Source: Comamonas sp. B21-038 (lineage in GTDB: Bacteria > Pseudomonadota > Gammaproteobacteria > Burkholderiales > Burkholderiaceae_C). From it: a stretch of DNA of 64,000 nucleotides. The stretch lies in contig NZ_CP092462.1 of NCBI RefSeq assembly GCF_022387135.1, positions 1,116,001 to 1,180,000 on the forward strand, in the 5' to 3' direction. A model generated the notes under the pieces. The model was not told where the DNA came from. It worked only from the letters and a program-made list of their open reading frames with translations, and did no database searches. The translations under genes were made by a program, and so were the position numbers. This document shows, piece after piece, positions 16,953-25,071 of this stretch. Position 1 is the first letter of the stretch, and the number at the start of each line of letters is the position of its first letter.

Positions 16953-17585
16953 TCAGCTGATCAAACCATTTTTCAGCGCGTAGTAGGTCAGGTCGCTGTT
17001 GGAGTTCAGGGTCATCTTCTCCATCAGGCGGGTGCGGTAGGTGCTGACGGTCTTAACGCTCAGCGACAGCTGCTCGGCCACATTGCTGGCGGTTTCGCCC
17101 TGGGCCAGCTTCAGGAACACCTGGAACTCGCGCTCGGACAGGTGCTCATGCGGCGGCGCATCGTCCTTGCGGCCCAGCTGCTGGGCCAGCAGGTTGGCCA
17201 CCATCGGCGTCAGGTAGCGCTTGCCCAGCGAGATGGTGCGAATCGCCTCGACAATCTCGCTCGGGTCGCATTCCTTGTTCAGGTAGCCGTTGACACCCTG
17301 GCGTATCAGGTTGATCGCATAGTGCTCGGCCGGGTAGCCGCTCAGGATCAGGATGCCCATGTCGGGCTCCTTGGCGCGCAACATCGTCAGCGCATCAATA
17401 CCGCTTTGGCCCGGCATCGACAAATCCATTACCAGCACGTCAATCGATTCGTTGCGTACCAGGTCAATGGCTTCCCGTCCGTTGGAAGCCTCTCCTACGA
17501 CGCGGATATCTACGAAATCCGCCAGAAATTGCTTCAGCCCCGAGCGAACGATAGCGTGGTCATCGACAAGTCCTACGTTGATCAT
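16953..17585 (-). CDS. NarL/FixJ-family response regulator
   Basis: 210 residues. Receiver domain at 1-120: VDDHAIVRSG at the N-terminus, phospho-Asp in DVLVMDLSMPGQSGI near residue 54, and the KE switch in GYLNKECDP. A LuxR-type HTH lies at about 145-205 (LSEREFQVFLKLAQGETASNV ... VKTVSTYRTRLMEKM). AAGGAAG precedes the start. The architecture matches UvrY/GacA-like regulators that control small RNAs or surface behaviour. No kinase gene touches it; the hybrid kinases 2-7 kb away are candidates. Confidence 0.92.
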   Translation of the reverse strand: MINVGLVDDHAIVRSGLKQFLADFVDIRVVGEASNGREAIDLVRNESIDVLVMDLSMPGQSGIDALTMLRAKEPDMGILILSGYPAEHYAINLIRQGVNGYLNKECDPSEIVEAIRTISLGKRYLTPMVANLLAQQLGRKDDAPPHEHLSEREFQVFLKLAQGETASNVAEQLSLSVKTVSTYRTRLMEKMTLNSNSDLTYYALKNGLIS

Positions 17586-18084
17586 TGGTCTTCCTTGGTG
17601 GCGGCAGCACAGCGTTGGCTGGCTTGCTCGCGGTCTTCTTTGAAACGGCGCAACCGGACCGGATAACCGCAGATGGGGAGCCGCAGACCTGGTAATTTCG
17701 GCCTGCAGATAATGCGACTAAAATGCGCTGCGAGAATATCCAGAGCCGTATTGCTTATTTATTAATTTGATGCCGGGTATGGATTGGCCGCAATGGTCAG
17801 CTACATACCCTTTTTTCAAAAGCCTCAATGGCCAGGACTTCATTTTAACGATGGTTTGCAAACCGTTTGTGGGTGCGCATATACGGTCATTGTCAGAATA
17901 GGACTACAGTGCCAAATCCGATTTTTGCCAGGGGTTTTCGTGGTACCACGCATATTTTCTGAAACCGTCCTGTGCTATATTCCAGCGGCATAAAAAGAAA
18001 ATGTCCTACATGGATAAATTTCTTCATGCAAATCTCAGTCGGCAATAGCTTTTATTGCAATTAACATTGATTATTGGGTTTGCA
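17586..18084. promoter_or_regulatory. Divergent AT-rich promoter region with CGTGGTACCACG palindrome
   Basis: 500 bp between the NarL-type regulator (minus) and the lone REC gene (plus). It contains a perfect 12-bp palindrome at 17939-17950, about 135 bp before the REC start, in AT-rich DNA. No coding frame with sensible composition is seen. Confidence 0.45.
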
Positions 18085-18453
18085 ATGCGAATAGTCTACA
18101 TAGAAGACAACGACGAGCTGCGAGAGACCATTGGCTGTCTCATGGAAGGGCCTGGCCGCAGCGTGACCTGCTGCGCCAATGCGGAAGAAGCGCTGCAGCT
18201 CGATGGCCAGGCGCCGTTTGACCTGGTGGTCACCGATGTCAGCCTGCCCGGCCAGTCGGGCACCGATCTGGCGCAAAGTCTGCTGCAGCAGGCGCCCCAG
18301 CGCTGGATTGTGCTGTGCAGCGGTTATGACCTGGGGCACTACCCCAGCCAGTGGGGCCCGAACGTGCGCACCTTGCTCAAACCGTTTGAGATCGAAGAGC
18401 TGGAGGATCTGCTCGGCCACATCCAGACCCAGCACACCGGTACCCTCCAATAA
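18085..18453 (+). CDS. Single-domain response regulator
   Basis: 122 residues, essentially only a receiver domain: acidic pair in YIEDNDEL, phospho-acceptor in LVVTDVSLPGQSG, and the Lys of LLKPFEIEE. No output domain, like CheY or phosphorelay shuttle proteins. It is convergent with the REC-histidine kinase gene and close to the large hybrid kinase, so it may accept phosphate from one of them. A CCGGAGC / GCTCCGG hairpin at about 18462-18480 follows the stop. Confidence 0.88.
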   Translation: MRIVYIEDNDELRETIGCLMEGPGRSVTCCANAEEALQLDGQAPFDLVVTDVSLPGQSGTDLAQSLLQQAPQRWIVLCSGYDLGHYPSQWGPNVRTLLKPFEIEELEDLLGHIQTQHTGTLQ

Positions 18454-18618
18454 GTACCCGCCGGAGCGCACCGCTCCGGTGCTGCGGCCGGGCGCCCGCC
18501 CGGAGGGCGGTACCCGCCACGGACCTGCCGCCTCCCAGCCGCCTGCTCCCCCTCCCGAATGACCGCCGCTGGCCCGAACCCCTGTTCAGGCCAGCGCAGC
18601 GCCTAGGGTCCAGGCGCC

Positions 18619-19749
18619 TTACAGCAGCGCCTGGCGGTGCGATGCCAGCGGCTGGCGTGGCAGCCGCAGCTCAAAGCGGGTCCGCCCGTCTGCGGACTGC
18701 ACCTGGATGCCGCCCCCATGCGCCCGCGCAATTTGCTGCGCAATATAGAGGCCCAGCCCCAGACCTTCGCGTTGACCGGGCTGGCGCTCCCCGCCGCGAA
18801 ACGGCTTGAACAGGTCGGGCAGCAAGGCCGCAGGGATCGTGCCGCCGTTCTCGATGCCCACGACCACCTCGGCCGCTGCGCTGCCATCGATGGTCACGGA
18901 GATCGGCTCATCTGCCGTGCCATGCTTGAGCGCATTGCCCAGAATGTTGCCGATGACCTGCGCCAGGCGCTCGCTGTCCCAGCGGCCTTCGGTGCTGCCC
19001 AGCGCCTCGTAGTGCAGCACCCGGTCTGCTGCGCTGTGGCGCGCGTCATCCACCGCCGCTGCGCAGAGGCTGGCCAGGTCCATGTCGGTCAAGGTCAGCC
19101 GCAGGCCACCGGCCTGGCGGATGCGGGTCACATCGAGCAGATCCTCCACCATGCGTCCCATGCGCTGGCTGTTGCTCAGCAGCCGCTCGGCCAGCTCCTC
19201 GTTTCTGCTGGCATCGGGCTGGCGCTTGAGAAGGCTGGCGGTCACCTTGATCGACTGCAGCGGCGTGCGCAGGTCGTGGCTGAGCACAGCCATGAACATC
19301 TCGTTGACGCGCAGCGCCTCGGTACGCTCCTGCAACTGCTGGGCCAGCTCCTGCTTGCGGCGGTGCAGCTCAAAGAAGATGCTGACCTTGGCACTGAGCA
19401 TGTCCGGGTCGATCGGCTTGTACAGAAAATCGACCGCGCCGCTCTCGTAGCCCTGGAACTGCCAGTTCTGCTCGTGCGTGCCCGCCGTCATGAAGATCAG
19501 CGGAATATGGCGCGTGCGCTCGCTGCCCCGGATCAGCGCCGCCAGGTCAAAGCCGTTCATCTCGGGCATCTGCACATCCAGCAGCGCCAGCGCGATATCG
19601 CTGTGCTGCAGCAGCAGCTCCAGCGCCTCGCGGGCCGAGTGCGCCTTGAGGAACTGCACCCCGTCGCGTTGCAGCAGCGCTTCCAGCGCAACCAGGTTCT
19701 GCGGAATGTCGTCAACGATGAGGCACTTGATGCCGTCAGTGGTGTTCAT
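18619..19749 (-). CDS. REC-HisKA-HATPase hybrid histidine kinase
   Basis: 376-residue cytoplasmic protein. The N-terminal receiver (about 5-125) has CLIVDDIPQN, phospho-Asp in LALLDVQMPEMNGF and KPID. A short coiled linker (ELAQQLQERTEALRV) leads to HisKA with H-box LSHDLRTPLQ near residue 160 and an HATPase with N-box VIGNILGNALKHG and G-box GLGLGLYIAQQ. The usual D-x-G-x-G pocket reads ENGGTIP, a variant seen in this subfamily. It lies 73 bp downstream of the CheR-like gene and is probably co-transcribed with it and the large kinase. Confidence 0.92.
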   Translation of the reverse strand: MNTTDGIKCLIVDDIPQNLVALEALLQRDGVQFLKAHSAREALELLLQHSDIALALLDVQMPEMNGFDLAALIRGSERTRHIPLIFMTAGTHEQNWQFQGYESGAVDFLYKPIDPDMLSAKVSIFFELHRRKQELAQQLQERTEALRVNEMFMAVLSHDLRTPLQSIKVTASLLKRQPDASRNEELAERLLSNSQRMGRMVEDLLDVTRIRQAGGLRLTLTDMDLASLCAAAVDDARHSAADRVLHYEALGSTEGRWDSERLAQVIGNILGNALKHGTADEPISVTIDGSAAAEVVVGIENGGTIPAALLPDLFKPFRGGERQPGQREGLGLGLYIAQQIARAHGGGIQVQSADGRTRFELRLPRQPLASHRQALL

Positions 19750-19821
19750 GAACTACAACTCAAAACAGTCCCCGGTGCACCCTGCGGCGCCTGCCGACCG
19801 CTCCGGGGGATATTTTATAAA

Positions 19822-20664
19822 CTACTCGATGGCTGGTTTCTTCTGGTATATTTTTTCAACCGTCGCCACATCTTCAAATGCTGCTGCCTGGTTTGAGAAT
19901 CGCAGCGATTCCTTCATCCCCAGGCCGAGAAAACCGCGGTGGCACAGCGACTGCCGGAAAAGGTCCAGCGCCCGGTTCTGTAAATCCGAATCAAAATAAA
20001 TCAGCACATTGCGGCAGGATATCAAATGCATTTCCGCAAATACGCTGTCGGTCGCCAGGCTGTGGTCGGCAAACACCATGTTCTTGCGCAATTCCTTGTC
20101 CAGCACAATATGGCCGTAGTGCGCGGTGTAATAATCGGCGAGCGAATGCTTGCAGCCCGCGCGCAGGTAATTTTGCGAGAATGATTCGGCGCGCTCGATC
20201 GCAAAAATCCCTTGCTCGGCGATGCGCAGCGCCTGCGAGTTGATATCGGTGGCATAGATCAGGCTGCGCTCGAGCAGGCCTTCCTCGTGCAGCAGGATCG
20301 CCAGCGAGTACACCTCCTCGCCGGTGCTGCAGCCGGCCACCCAGATCTTCAGCGATGGGTAGGTGCGCAAGAGCGGCACCACCTCACGGCGCAGCGCCAG
20401 AAAATACGCCGGGTCGCGGAACATGTCGCTGACCTGCACCGTCAGATAACCCAGGAGCGCGGTGAACGCCGCCGGGTCATGCATGATCCGGTCCTGCAGC
20501 TGCGACAGGGTCTTGCAGCCAAAGGAGACCAGCGCTGCCTCCAGCCCGCGTTTGATCGAGCCCTGCGCATAACCGCGAAAATCATAGTGGTAACGGTAAT
20601 AAATACCGTCGAGCAGCAGGCGCTGCTCAATCTCGGCAATCTCGGCCTTCTTGCGTAATGGCAT
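19822..20664 (-). CDS. CheR-type protein-glutamate methyltransferase
   Basis: 280 residues from ATG 20664, 7 bp after the hybrid-kinase stop. A short helical N-terminal domain is followed by the SAM-binding core: WVAGCSTGEEVYSLAILL (motif I), ATDIN for the adenosine-binding acid, and ISCRNVLIYF typical of CheR. The NxR-containing TVQVSDMFRDP strand is also present. Substrate is normally a receptor glutamate; here no MCP and no CheB esterase are adjacent, so the target may be the partner kinase or another sensor. GC is somewhat lower than in the kinase gene. Confidence 0.92.
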   Translation of the reverse strand: MPLRKKAEIAEIEQRLLLDGIYYRYHYDFRGYAQGSIKRGLEAALVSFGCKTLSQLQDRIMHDPAAFTALLGYLTVQVSDMFRDPAYFLALRREVVPLLRTYPSLKIWVAGCSTGEEVYSLAILLHEEGLLERSLIYATDINSQALRIAEQGIFAIERAESFSQNYLRAGCKHSLADYYTAHYGHIVLDKELRKNMVFADHSLATDSVFAEMHLISCRNVLIYFDSDLQNRALDLFRQSLCHRGFLGLGMKESLRFSNQAAAFEDVATVEKIYQKKPAIE

Positions 20665-20671
20665 CGGCGTT

Positions 20672-23600
20672 TTACTTGGGCATCCACACCCGCACCAGGG
20701 ACAGCAGTTTCTCCACGTCCAGCGGCTTGGCAATGTAATCGTTGGCACCGGCGGCCAGGCATTTTTCCTGGTCGTCCTTCATGGCCTTGGCGGTCAGCGC
20801 AATGATCGGCAGGCGCTTCAAGTGCGGGCGGCCGCGTATTTCACGCATGGCGGTATATCCGTCCATCTCCGGCATCATGATGTCCATCAGCACCAGGTCC
20901 ACGGCACTGTCCTCGCGGTCCAGCGCCTCCAGCGCTTCGCGGCCATTGCGCGCAATGTCCACGCTGATGCCGGTGGGCTCCAGAATGCTGGTCAGCGCAA
21001 ACACGTTGCGTACATCGTCTTCCACCACCAGCACCTTGCGGCCTTCGAGCGCCGCCTCGCGGCTGCGCGCCTGGGCCAGCATCTGCTGGTGTTCGGGCGA
21101 CAGGCGCGACTCGACCTGGTGCAGGAACAGGGTCACCTCGTCGAGCAGGCGCTCGGGCGAGCGCGCATCCTTGATGATGATCGAGTGCGAGAAGCGGCGC
21201 AGCTGCGTCTCCTCGTCGCGCGACAGCGCGCGGCCGGTGTAGACGATCACCGGCGGGAACGACACGCCATCTTGCTCCGACATGCGCTCGAGCAGCGCAA
21301 AGCCGCTCATGTCCGGCAGGTTCAGGTCCATGATCATGCAGTCATAGGTGCCCTGGGCCAGGTACTCCAGCGCCTGGCCGGCGGTGCCGGCGCAGACCAC
21401 ATCGACCTCGCTGTTGCCCAGCAGGCTGTGCACGCTGTCGCGCTGGCGCTCGTCGTCTTCCACCAGCAGCACGCGGTGGATGTTCTGCGTGAACTTGGCC
21501 TCCAGGCGCTTGAGGGCCTGGGCCAGTTCCTCGCGCTGCACGGGCTTGAGCGCGTAGCCCAGCGCGCCGCGCACCAGCGCCTCTTGCGAGTAATCGGCTA
21601 CCGAGACGATATGCACGGGGATATGGCGCGTGGCCGGGTTGCGTTTGAGCTGGTCCAGCACGCCCAGGCCCGAGAAATCGGGCAGGTTGATGTCCAGCAC
21701 GATCGCATTGGGCAGAAACTGCACCGCAGCGGCCAGGCCCTCGGCCGCATTGCGCGCCACCTGGCAGCTGAAGCCCATCTCGCGCGCCAGCTCCTGCAGG
21801 ATGTCGGCAAAACGCGGGTCGTCCTCGACCACCAGCAGGTGGCGGCCCTGGATGATCGTTGGCAGCTCCAGCACCGCCGCCGCTGCCGTGGCCGGGGCGC
21901 TGGCAGGCATGCTGTGCGCGGCCGCATCCAAGGCCGCCGTGCTGGCGGTGGCCGATGTGCTTGCAAAGGCCGTGGCAGTATCTGCGGTGTTGGCGGGCTG
22001 GAACGCCGCCGTGGCGCGGGGGGCCACAGCGGCCGCGCCGCTCTTGCCCGGCGCCGCCAGCGGAGCTGCCGCCGCTCCGGCTGCCGCAGCTCCGGCTGCC
22101 GCCAGCGCTGGCGATGTGGGGCGCAGCGCATCGGCCGCCTTCGGTGCCATCGGCACCTCTGCTGCGGGGGTGCCGGCCTTGACCAGCGGCATGTGGAAGC
22201 TGAACACGCTGCCCTGGCCCGGCGTGCTCTGCACGGTGATCTGGCCGCCCAGCAGCTGCGCCAGGTCGCGCGCAATCGACAGGCCCAGGCCCGTGCCGCC
22301 GTACTTGCGGTGGGTGCTGCCATCGGCCTGCTGGAACGCTTCAAAAATCAGCTGCTGCTGATGCTCGGGAATGCCGATGCCGGTGTCATGCACCGCAAAT
22401 GTCAACGTGCCGGGCTGGTTTTGCGTCAGCTGCAGGTTCACGCTGCCCCGGTCGGTGAACTTGATCGCGTTGGACAGCAGGTTCTTCAGAATCTGGCCCA
22501 GGCGCTGGCCATCGGTTTGCGTGTAGGCCGGCACGCCTGGCGCAATATGGCAGGTCAGCGCCAGCCCCTTTTGCTGGGCCATCGGGCGCAGCGGCTCGAT
22601 CAGCGACTGCATCGCCGTGCCCAGGTTGACCGGCTCCAGCACCACAGTCGCCTGGCCGGCCTCGATCTTGGCCAGGTCCAGAATGTCGTTGATCAGCGCC
22701 AGCAGGTCGTTGCCGGCGGCATAGATCGTGTGCGCGTACTTGACCTGCTCGGCCGTCAGGTTGCCCGGCTTGTTGTCGCCCAGCAGCTTGGCCAGGATCA
22801 ACGTGGAGTTCAGCGGCGTGCGCAGCTCATGGCTCATGTTGGCCAGGAACTCGCTCTTGTACTGGCTGGCCACTTCCAGCTCGCGCGCCTTGTCGGTCAA
22901 TGCATCCTTGGCGCGCAGCAGCTGCTCGCGCTGGTGCTCCAGCTTCTGCGTCTGCTCTTCCAGGTAGGCATTGGTCTGCTCCAGCTCCGATTGCTGCTGC
23001 TCCATCTGCGCCTGCGAGCGTTGCAGCGCCTGGCTTTGCTGCTCCAGCTCCTCATTGCTGGCGCGCATTTCCTCTTGCTGCACCAGCAGCTCTTCCGATT
23101 GCTGGCGCGTCTCTTCCAGCAATTTCTCCAGGCGTGTGCGGTCCAGCGCCGAGCGCACTGCAACCGCCAGGATCGACGACGCGCCTTCGAGCAGCTCCAG
23201 CTCCGCCTGCGTGGTCGGCCGCACAAAGCCCAGCTCGATCAGCGCATGCACCTTGCCGTTCTCGACGGCCGGCGCCAGCACCAGCTCCAGCGGTTGCGAC
23301 TGCCCGGTGCTGGAGCTGATCTTCAAGTGGCTCTGGTCGAGCCCGCCCACGCGCAGCAGCTTGCCGCTGCGCAGCACCTGCCCGGCCAGGCCTTCGCCGG
23401 CCAGTAGATGCTCCTGCAATGCATCCTTGGGCAGCGCATAGCCGCCAAACAGCTGGTAGCGGTCATCCATGCCATGGCGCGCATAGCCGGCGCCCACCTT
23501 GGCGCCCGTGTACGACGCCAGAAAATCCAGCGCCCGCGCGCCCACTTCTTCGAGGCCATGGTCGCCCTGCAGGCGCTGGCCCAGGCCCGACAGCCCGTCG

Positions 23601-24283
23601 GACACCCAGGTCTGGCGCGCCTTGGCGCGGAACTCGCGCATCGACACCGCCGCCGACGCCAGCACCAGCGCCAGCATCACCAGCGAGCCGCCCCAGGTGA
23701 TATAGGTCGACGTGGTGGCCGCCTGCTCCCAGGCGCGGCGGCGCAGGTCCAGCTCATTGTTTTGCAGCAGGTACAGGTCAGCCACCTCGTTGTTGAGGTT
23801 GTCCATCACCTGCTTGCCCTTGTCGGTGCGCACCAGCGCCAGCGCCTCATCGCCCCGGCCGGCCTGCTTGAGGTCGATCGTGGCCTCCAGCTCGGCCAGC
23901 TTCTGGTGCGCCAGCGTATCGATGGCCTGCACGCGCTCCTGGCGCAGCGGCGCATTGTCATTGCTGGCCGCGAGCCCGCGCAACTGGCTCTCCAGCGCAT
24001 CCTGCGCGCGGCGGTAGGGCTGCAGGTACGAAGGATCGCCGGTCAGCAAAAAGCCCCGTTGCCCGGTTTCTGCATCCTTGAGCGATGCGGAAAACTCATT
24101 GAGCTGGCGCATCGCCGCCGTCATGCGGCCAATACTGGTCACCGCCTGGGCGCGCACATCGGCCGAGTAGACATTGACGATGGCGATCACCAGCGCGGCG
24201 ATGGCTGCAGCGGCAAACCCCAGCAGCATCGGCAGCGGCAAGGGGAACAGGCTGCGCGGCTGCGGAGAAGAAGAATGGGGCAT
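20672..24283 (-). CDS. CHASE3-GAF hybrid histidine kinase with three receiver domains
   Basis: 1203-residue inner-membrane sensor. TM1 at about 17-40; CHASE3-like periplasmic domain at about 45-185 (DAETGQRGFLLTGDPSYLQPY is diagnostic); TM2 at about 190-212; GAF at about 235-370; a long Gln/Glu-rich coiled coil at 375-465; HisKA with H-box MSHELRTPLNSTL; HATPase with N-box LLSNAIKF and G-boxes DTGIGIP and GGTGLGLSIA; an Ala/Pro linker of about 110 residues; then three receivers (phospho-Asp in IVLDINLPD, MIMDLNLPD and LVLMDIMMPEMDG). The second receiver lacks the usual K-P, reading IIKDARSP. First gene of an operon with CheR and REC-HK. It resembles networks that set adhesion or motility state. 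Confidence 0.93.
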   Translation of the reverse strand: MPHSSSPQPRSLFPLPLPMLLGFAAAAIAALVIAIVNVYSADVRAQAVTSIGRMTAAMRQLNEFSASLKDAETGQRGFLLTGDPSYLQPYRRAQDALESQLRGLAASNDNAPLRQERVQAIDTLAHQKLAELEATIDLKQAGRGDEALALVRTDKGKQVMDNLNNEVADLYLLQNNELDLRRRAWEQAATTSTYITWGGSLVMLALVLASAAVSMREFRAKARQTWVSDGLSGLGQRLQGDHGLEEVGARALDFLASYTGAKVGAGYARHGMDDRYQLFGGYALPKDALQEHLLAGEGLAGQVLRSGKLLRVGGLDQSHLKISSSTGQSQPLELVLAPAVENGKVHALIELGFVRPTTQAELELLEGASSILAVAVRSALDRTRLEKLLEETRQQSEELLVQQEEMRASNEELEQQSQALQRSQAQMEQQQSELEQTNAYLEEQTQKLEHQREQLLRAKDALTDKARELEVASQYKSEFLANMSHELRTPLNSTLILAKLLGDNKPGNLTAEQVKYAHTIYAAGNDLLALINDILDLAKIEAGQATVVLEPVNLGTAMQSLIEPLRPMAQQKGLALTCHIAPGVPAYTQTDGQRLGQILKNLLSNAIKFTDRGSVNLQLTQNQPGTLTFAVHDTGIGIPEHQQQLIFEAFQQADGSTHRKYGGTGLGLSIARDLAQLLGGQITVQSTPGQGSVFSFHMPLVKAGTPAAEVPMAPKAADALRPTSPALAAAGAAAAGAAAAPLAAPGKSGAAAVAPRATAAFQPANTADTATAFASTSATASTAALDAAAHSMPASAPATAAAAVLELPTIIQGRHLLVVEDDPRFADILQELAREMGFSCQVARNAAEGLAAAVQFLPNAIVLDINLPDFSGLGVLDQLKRNPATRHIPVHIVSVADYSQEALVRGALGYALKPVQREELAQALKRLEAKFTQNIHRVLLVEDDERQRDSVHSLLGNSEVDVVCAGTAGQALEYLAQGTYDCMIMDLNLPDMSGFALLERMSEQDGVSFPPVIVYTGRALSRDEETQLRRFSHSIIIKDARSPERLLDEVTLFLHQVESRLSPEHQQMLAQARSREAALEGRKVLVVEDDVRNVFALTSILEPTGISVDIARNGREALEALDREDSAVDLVLMDIMMPEMDGYTAMREIRGRPHLKRLPIIALTAKAMKDDQEKCLAAGANDYIAKPLDVEKLLSLVRVWMPK

Positions 24284-24428
24284 GGAAGGAGGGAGGAGGG
24301 AGGAAGTAAGGCAGGAACAGGCCGCCGCAAAGCGCGGGCGGGCCGCGCAAATTGTACTTGTACCATTGTTTACAAAGATGTCAGTGAGTTCCTACAAACC
24401 AGCAGGTGCTCCCACCGCGTGGGACTGC

Positions 24429-24505
24429 CCGGCGGGGCCTACCCGGCCGGACCTACCCGGCCGGACCTGCCCGGCCGGACCTGCCCGGCCGGACCTCCTC
24501 GGCCG
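24429..24505 (+). repeat. 15-bp tandem repeat, about five units
   Basis: Unit GGCCGGACCTGCCC plus one base, with A/G variation (CCTACCCGG or CCTGCCCGG). The GGCCGG/CCGGCC parts make it self-complementary. It lies 145-220 bp upstream of the hybrid-kinase start. Confidence 0.8.
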
Positions 24506-24705
24506 CAGGCACACCCGCGCTTTGCAGCTGCGCTGCATAGGTGCCGGTGCCATGCACCTATCGGCAAGCGGCCATCCAGCACGGCACGCGGGCGGTATCG
24601 CGCAGGTGTTTTTGCGGGGCTGTCCGAGCCTACCGCATCTGCCAGGCGGCCGAGCCGTATGCAGATGTACGGATGTAGCTAGTTGTATGCGCAACCAAGT
24701 CGGCA

Positions 24706-24732
24706 AAAAAGGGGCCCGCACAAGGCGGGCCC
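24706..24732 (-). terminator. GC-rich hairpin with minus-strand U-tract
   Basis: GGGCCCGC-ACAAG-GCGGGCCC stem; six A on the plus strand precede it, so termination is for minus-strand transcripts, plausibly late termination of the 25072-26721 transcript. Confidence 0.65.
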
Positions 24733-24896
24733 AAAGGTCGTCTTCCTAAGAAGCACTTTTCCTCCCTCCAGAGGAAGTTCGATCATAAATTAAAATTATT
24801 ACTAACCACGGGCAATAGCTATGAATTATGTAAGTTTTTTGTAAGGTAAACGGCCTAGAATGCCGCCCCCGCCCCGTAAAGCCCCTTCCTGGGGGC

Positions 24897-24912
24897 CCGC
24901 AAACGTTTGCGG
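24897..24912. promoter_or_regulatory. LacI/PurR-family operator-like palindrome
   Basis: CCGCAAACGTTTGCGG is a perfect 16-bp palindrome with the central CG and CAAACGTTTG core typical of LacI/PurR-family operators. It lies in the 3' region of the 25072 gene with no gene start close by, so its function is unclear; it could instead be a hairpin. Confidence 0.4.
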
Positions 24913-25071
24913 ATCAAGGCCTTAGACCAGCAGCTGCCCCTGCAGCGCAATTGCAAACTGACTGTTGTAGACGCGCTACCTGGGTATGCAAGCAAAGGTG
25001 AGCCTGGGGCACGGTTCCACGGGTAGCGCGCGAGCCGGGGCGGGGCGGCCCACCGGATCGGCAGACGGGTC

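Larger units (their letters stand above)
24284..25071. other. Intergenic region with tandem repeats, terminator and palindrome
   Basis: About 790 bp upstream of the hybrid kinase and downstream of the passenger-like gene. It holds 15-bp tandem repeats (24429-24505), a strong hairpin (24706-24732), a CU-rich motif CTCCCTCCAGA (about 24763) also seen before two passenger genes, an AT-rich stretch (24780-24850) and a LacI/PurR-like palindrome (24897-24912). No credible gene. Confidence 0.5.

Noticed and set aside
20651..23407. 918-codon plus-strand frame
   Set aside because: Antisense of the hybrid histidine kinase, whose domains are unmistakable on the minus strand.
24429..24505. Possible CRISPR array
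   Set aside because: 15-bp units are contiguous without spacers and no cas genes exist in the window.
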